Below, in pieces: positions 61,191-64,000 of a stretch of DNA of 64,000 nt. Positions within the stretch are counted from its first letter, which is position 1. Every line of letters begins with the position of its first letter. Source of the DNA: Dicaeum eximium (taxonomy: Eukaryota; Chordata; Aves; Passeriformes; Dicaeidae). Position numbers and translations under genes: made by a program. The notes under the pieces were generated by a model. That model made no database searches. It was not told the origin of the DNA and saw only the letters and a list, made by a program, of their open reading frames with translations. The stretch is from contig VWZP01002400.1 of the NCBI GenBank assembly GCA_013396995.1, positions 1,302,001 to 1,366,000 on the forward strand, read 5' to 3'.

Positions 61191-63849
61191 TTACCTCTGA
61201 TAATTATTTTTGTTGTGTTTTTTAATAATGTCCATAATATTATCTCCTGTTACAAGGCTGTTCTGTAACTGTTTAAGTCTCTGTTGTTCCCTTCTCTTCT
61301 GGTCATGCAGATATGGGGAATTAAGCAGCTGTGGGGGAAGAATGGTGCCTGTGGGTTTCACTCGCTTCACAACATCCCAAAAGAGCTTCTTGCTGTTGTT
61401 ATTGATAAAAGTAATTGCAGTTCCACTGTGACCCAATCTCCCTGCTCTTCCAACCTGCAAAAGTATAAATTCATTTTAAGTTAGCAATACTAAATGGAAG
61501 TCCTTCAAATAGTCTCCAAAGATTTTTTTCTGTTATAAAACTGCAAGTAAACCTAAGTGACAGGGCCAAATCTCTCTCATCCTCTAAGCACAAAGGTACT
61601 TACAATAAACTTCCTGAATTCAGGATACGTAGATCTGAAGCTGTAGTTGAAATGCATTTAAAATTATGACTTGTTTATGGGACATACCAGAAGTCTGATA
61701 TTGATACTGAGATATGAGGCAAAAGCTTACAGTAAATCTGATCCAAACTAAAGATTTTAAAAATACTATAAAGATGCCAAATACTTATACTTCATATCAA
61801 GCACAATATGTGCCAGCATGACCACAAAAATGCCCTTTACTTTCAATGTCCTAGTAACTCTAAATTTTTAACCAATATTATCTAAAATGCTTGAACCAAT
61901 TAGAAAAGAATCTACAAAGACTCTCTATCTAGGAACAGCTAACATGTTAATATTGGTATCATTTTGATGCTAGGAAAGACCATTTTTATTTACTTAATGC
62001 ATGCTTGAAACTTTAGCAGAAATAATTGAAAACAAGAGGGGAATACTACAGTTAGTAACACAGGCTACTTGAGGAGTTCATGGCAGTGGATAACTTCCAG
62101 AGGTCCTCATCTGTTTGGAAAAAGGTTTACTTCAAAGTCACATCAGTTCCCTCAAGGCCTTGTTTCAAGTGTCTGAAGCACAAAGGTCCCATCACTGCCT
62201 GACTCCCCTTGCTGTGAAAATCCTTTCCCCCTGCTATGAGGCCACAATTTCTCTTGCAGAAAGTAACAACTGCTGGCTCTTGTCCTTTCCCTGGGCATCT
62301 TCAAGGAGAGTCTGGCTCTGTCTCCTCTGTAATCACCCGAATGGAAGACAGCAATTAAGTCTCTAGTGCAGCCCAAACAAGCCTGGTTGCCTCAGCCTGT
62401 CTTGAAGTGTCACGTGTGCCAGCCCCCTGACTTCACCTGGACTCCCTCCAGTTTGCTGCTTTTTCCCATAGCTGATGTTCTCAGAACTGCACACAGCAGC
62501 ATTGTGTCTTCCTCATGCCACAAAGAGGGCAAGAATGAGCTCTTATGGTGTGCCAGCTAAACTAGGGCTGGGGACTGTGCACACATACGTGAAACTCAGA
62601 GATCACTTCTAAAGCAGGAAATCCACAGGAAAAAAAATCAGAGGAGATGCTTGACTAGAAAGAGGGGAAGAAATCAAGTTCATGACTGCTTTCCTGACTA
62701 TTACTGCATATCCCACACTGCGGATGAGCTGCACCTGCAAGAGAGGCATTTGGCCTTTCTTCACACAATAAAAAAATGACAAACTTTTTTTCTATAGACA
62801 CAAAATGATACAAAAGAGTACAAAACAGGAAGAACTACACTGCAAAAGTGATTTGATGACTTTAACTTATAAGTAACTTATATAGGAGATAATAGGAACA
62901 GTATGCTGGATTTGAGTAATTTACATAAGAGACTTACAGAAGAGATATCCAGCACCATTTTTTTCCTTTCCCATAAAAAAGATTTTGAAGAGGAAAATTA
63001 TCTTTCTGTTTACATTTAAATTTCCACATGTGGATGCCATATTTCAATATACTTTTCAAATAAAGCATTAGCAGTTTATTTATTTACCTGGTGTACATAT
63101 TCATCCATACTTGAAGGCATATCAAAATTCACCACCAGTTTGACATTGACAAGGTCAAGTCCTCGTCCAAGGACTCCAGTACTTACTATAACTTCATACT
63201 TCTCTTGAAGTAACCCCTGGCAAGGAAGGAACAAACCAAAATTAATTCTTTTTTCCTTATTTGTATTTTGAACCTCTCCAAGTATAGGTTAACAGCTAGT
63301 TATATGGTGTAAGAACACAACCAGTGGGATTATTCTATTGTAGAAGAGAGAATGGCTCTCCATATTCATGATTTAAACAGGAATATAATTCAGAGAAATA
63401 ACCAAAGAGAGATCAAACCCACAGTTTTAATTCCAAAAATTATCAGTTACAGTTAAATGCTTATTTAAATTCCCATTTCAAATAATCTGAGAAACAGTCT
63501 CTGTATTTATCTACATTTAAAATAGGATTATTATCTACAGTTTTGCTTAGTCCTGTCTCTCATCTCCCCCAGCAATACCTCAGGTATTACTGCAGAAAAG
63601 CAGTCAATTATGACTTCAGTCATTCAAATGAAGCCACATTTTAAATAAAGGCCATTTGAAATCTACCACACACCCTTAACTTGAGCAGGCACAAACCTGT
63701 AATATGTCTGTTCTTTCCACCTGAGACTTTTCAGAATGCATAGCTGCGCACTGCAATCCTGTAATCTTATGAACAGCATCACTCAACAGATCTGCTCCTA
63801 GTTTACAGTCCACAAACACCAACACTGGAGGCTTGAAGAGCTTCTTATC
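61191..63849 (-). CDS. DDX59: DDX59 DEAD-box RNA helicase, last three coding exons (partial, 5' end outside window)
   Basis: Exons 63849-63697, 63216-63088 and 61454-61191, all phase 0 with AG/GT borders, give the C-terminal 181 residues of the RecA2 helicase half. The first starts DKKLFKPPVLVFVDCKLGAD (motif IV region). The second contains motif V STGVLGRGLDL and ends NFDMPSSMDEYVHQ. The third starts VGRAGRLG, completing motif VI (HQVGRAGR), and continues FINNNSKKLFWDVVKRVKP, LLNSPYLHDQKRREQQ and MDIIKKHNK to TAA at 61,193-61,191. It matches human DDX59, including its unusual HQVGR in place of the HRIGR of most DEAD-box proteins. DDX59 is an ATP-dependent RNA helicase linked to Hedgehog signalling and orofaciodigital syndrome in human. 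The N-terminal zinc-finger HIT and RecA1 parts lie beyond 64,000. Confidence 0.96.
62095..62545 (-). mobile_element. CR1 LINE fragment in a DDX59 intron (antisense)
   Basis: This is about 450 bases, GC-richer than the surrounding intron. The segments TCACTGCCTGACTCCCC, ACAAGCCTGGTTGCCTCAGCCTGTC, TGACTTCACCTGGACTCCCTCCA and TCAGAACTGCACACAGCAG line up with the reverse complement of CR1 ORF2/3' region consensus (AACAAGCCC..CTCAGCCTGTC.., CCTCTGGAC..CTCCA, AGCTGGA.GCAGCA). It is degraded, with several frame breaks, so the 83- and 74-codon open frames here are not genes. Confidence 0.75.
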
Positions 63850-64000
63850 CTGTAAAATTAAACAGTTTATTTAAAGAGGGACTACAACCATTGGCTCTTC
63901 ATCAGCAGCATGGTTCAATTGCACCTGATCATGAGATGAGAACCTGACAGAGATGTGGAAAGACATGAAATATTTTATAAATTGCTCTTATGAGAAAAAT
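63850..64000 (-). other. DDX59: DDX59 intron, running off the window
   Basis: Sequence beyond the acceptor TTTTACAG at 63,851-63,850 is intronic. No coding segment is visible before the window edge. Confidence 0.8.

Noticed and set aside
62115..62376. 74-83 codon frames in the DDX59 intron
   Set aside because: They fall inside a CR1 LINE fragment.
1..64000. tRNA genes, CRISPR arrays, bacterial operons or riboswitches
   Set aside because: No tRNA B-box (GGTTCGANTCC) was noticed on reading, and there are no spaced direct repeats. The intron-exon structure shows a vertebrate genome, so prokaryotic features do not apply.

Overview
The window is nuclear DNA of a vertebrate, almost certainly a bird and probably a neoavian or passerine. 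Three orthologues of neighbouring human 1q32 genes lie head to tail on the minus strand: ZNF281 (5' part), KIF14 (complete coding sequence) and DDX59 (3' part). Bird origin is indicated by CR1 LINE remnants, a degraded avian-type LTR element at 35.1-36.6 kb, short introns (KIF14 in about 22.5 kb), and an assembly gap in the GC-rich start of ZNF281. The order DDX59 > KIF14 > ZNF281, all on one strand, is the order I know from human.

Layout: 1-1050 is ZNF281 coding sequence with four C2H2-type fingers. It runs off the left edge and its N-terminus lies in a 379-base N gap (1051-1429). A GC-rich, CpG-rich upstream stretch follows to about 1900. From about 1.96 to 37.4 kb is AT-rich intergenic DNA with no gene I can name. 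It holds a few CR1 scraps, simple repeats, one isolated CpG-rich patch at about 31.03-31.21 kb, the LTR element, and several short open stretches bounded by good splice signals, listed only as candidates. KIF14 fills 37,407-58,111 (coding) plus a non-coding first exon near 59.86-59.91 kb in a CpG island. DDX59 occupies 61,191-64,000 and beyond.

The main result is an exon-by-exon reading of KIF14: 29 coding exons with AG/GT borders and consistent phases, totalling 4,917 bases, i.e. 1,638 residues plus stop, against 1,648 in human as I recall. It encodes a mitotic/cytokinetic kinesin-3 family motor with an N-terminal extension, motor, FHA domain, coiled coils and C-terminal stalk. Its switch II region reads DLAGSEC where kinesins have DLAGSER or K. 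The promoter carries a TTTGAA (CHR-like) element and an inverted CCAAT box 17 bases apart, the usual layout for G2/M genes. I see no new multi-gene system. The most notable items are the motor-domain substitution, the promoter grammar, a 32-bp perfect palindrome in a KIF14 intron, and the unexplained exon-like segments between ZNF281 and KIF14.
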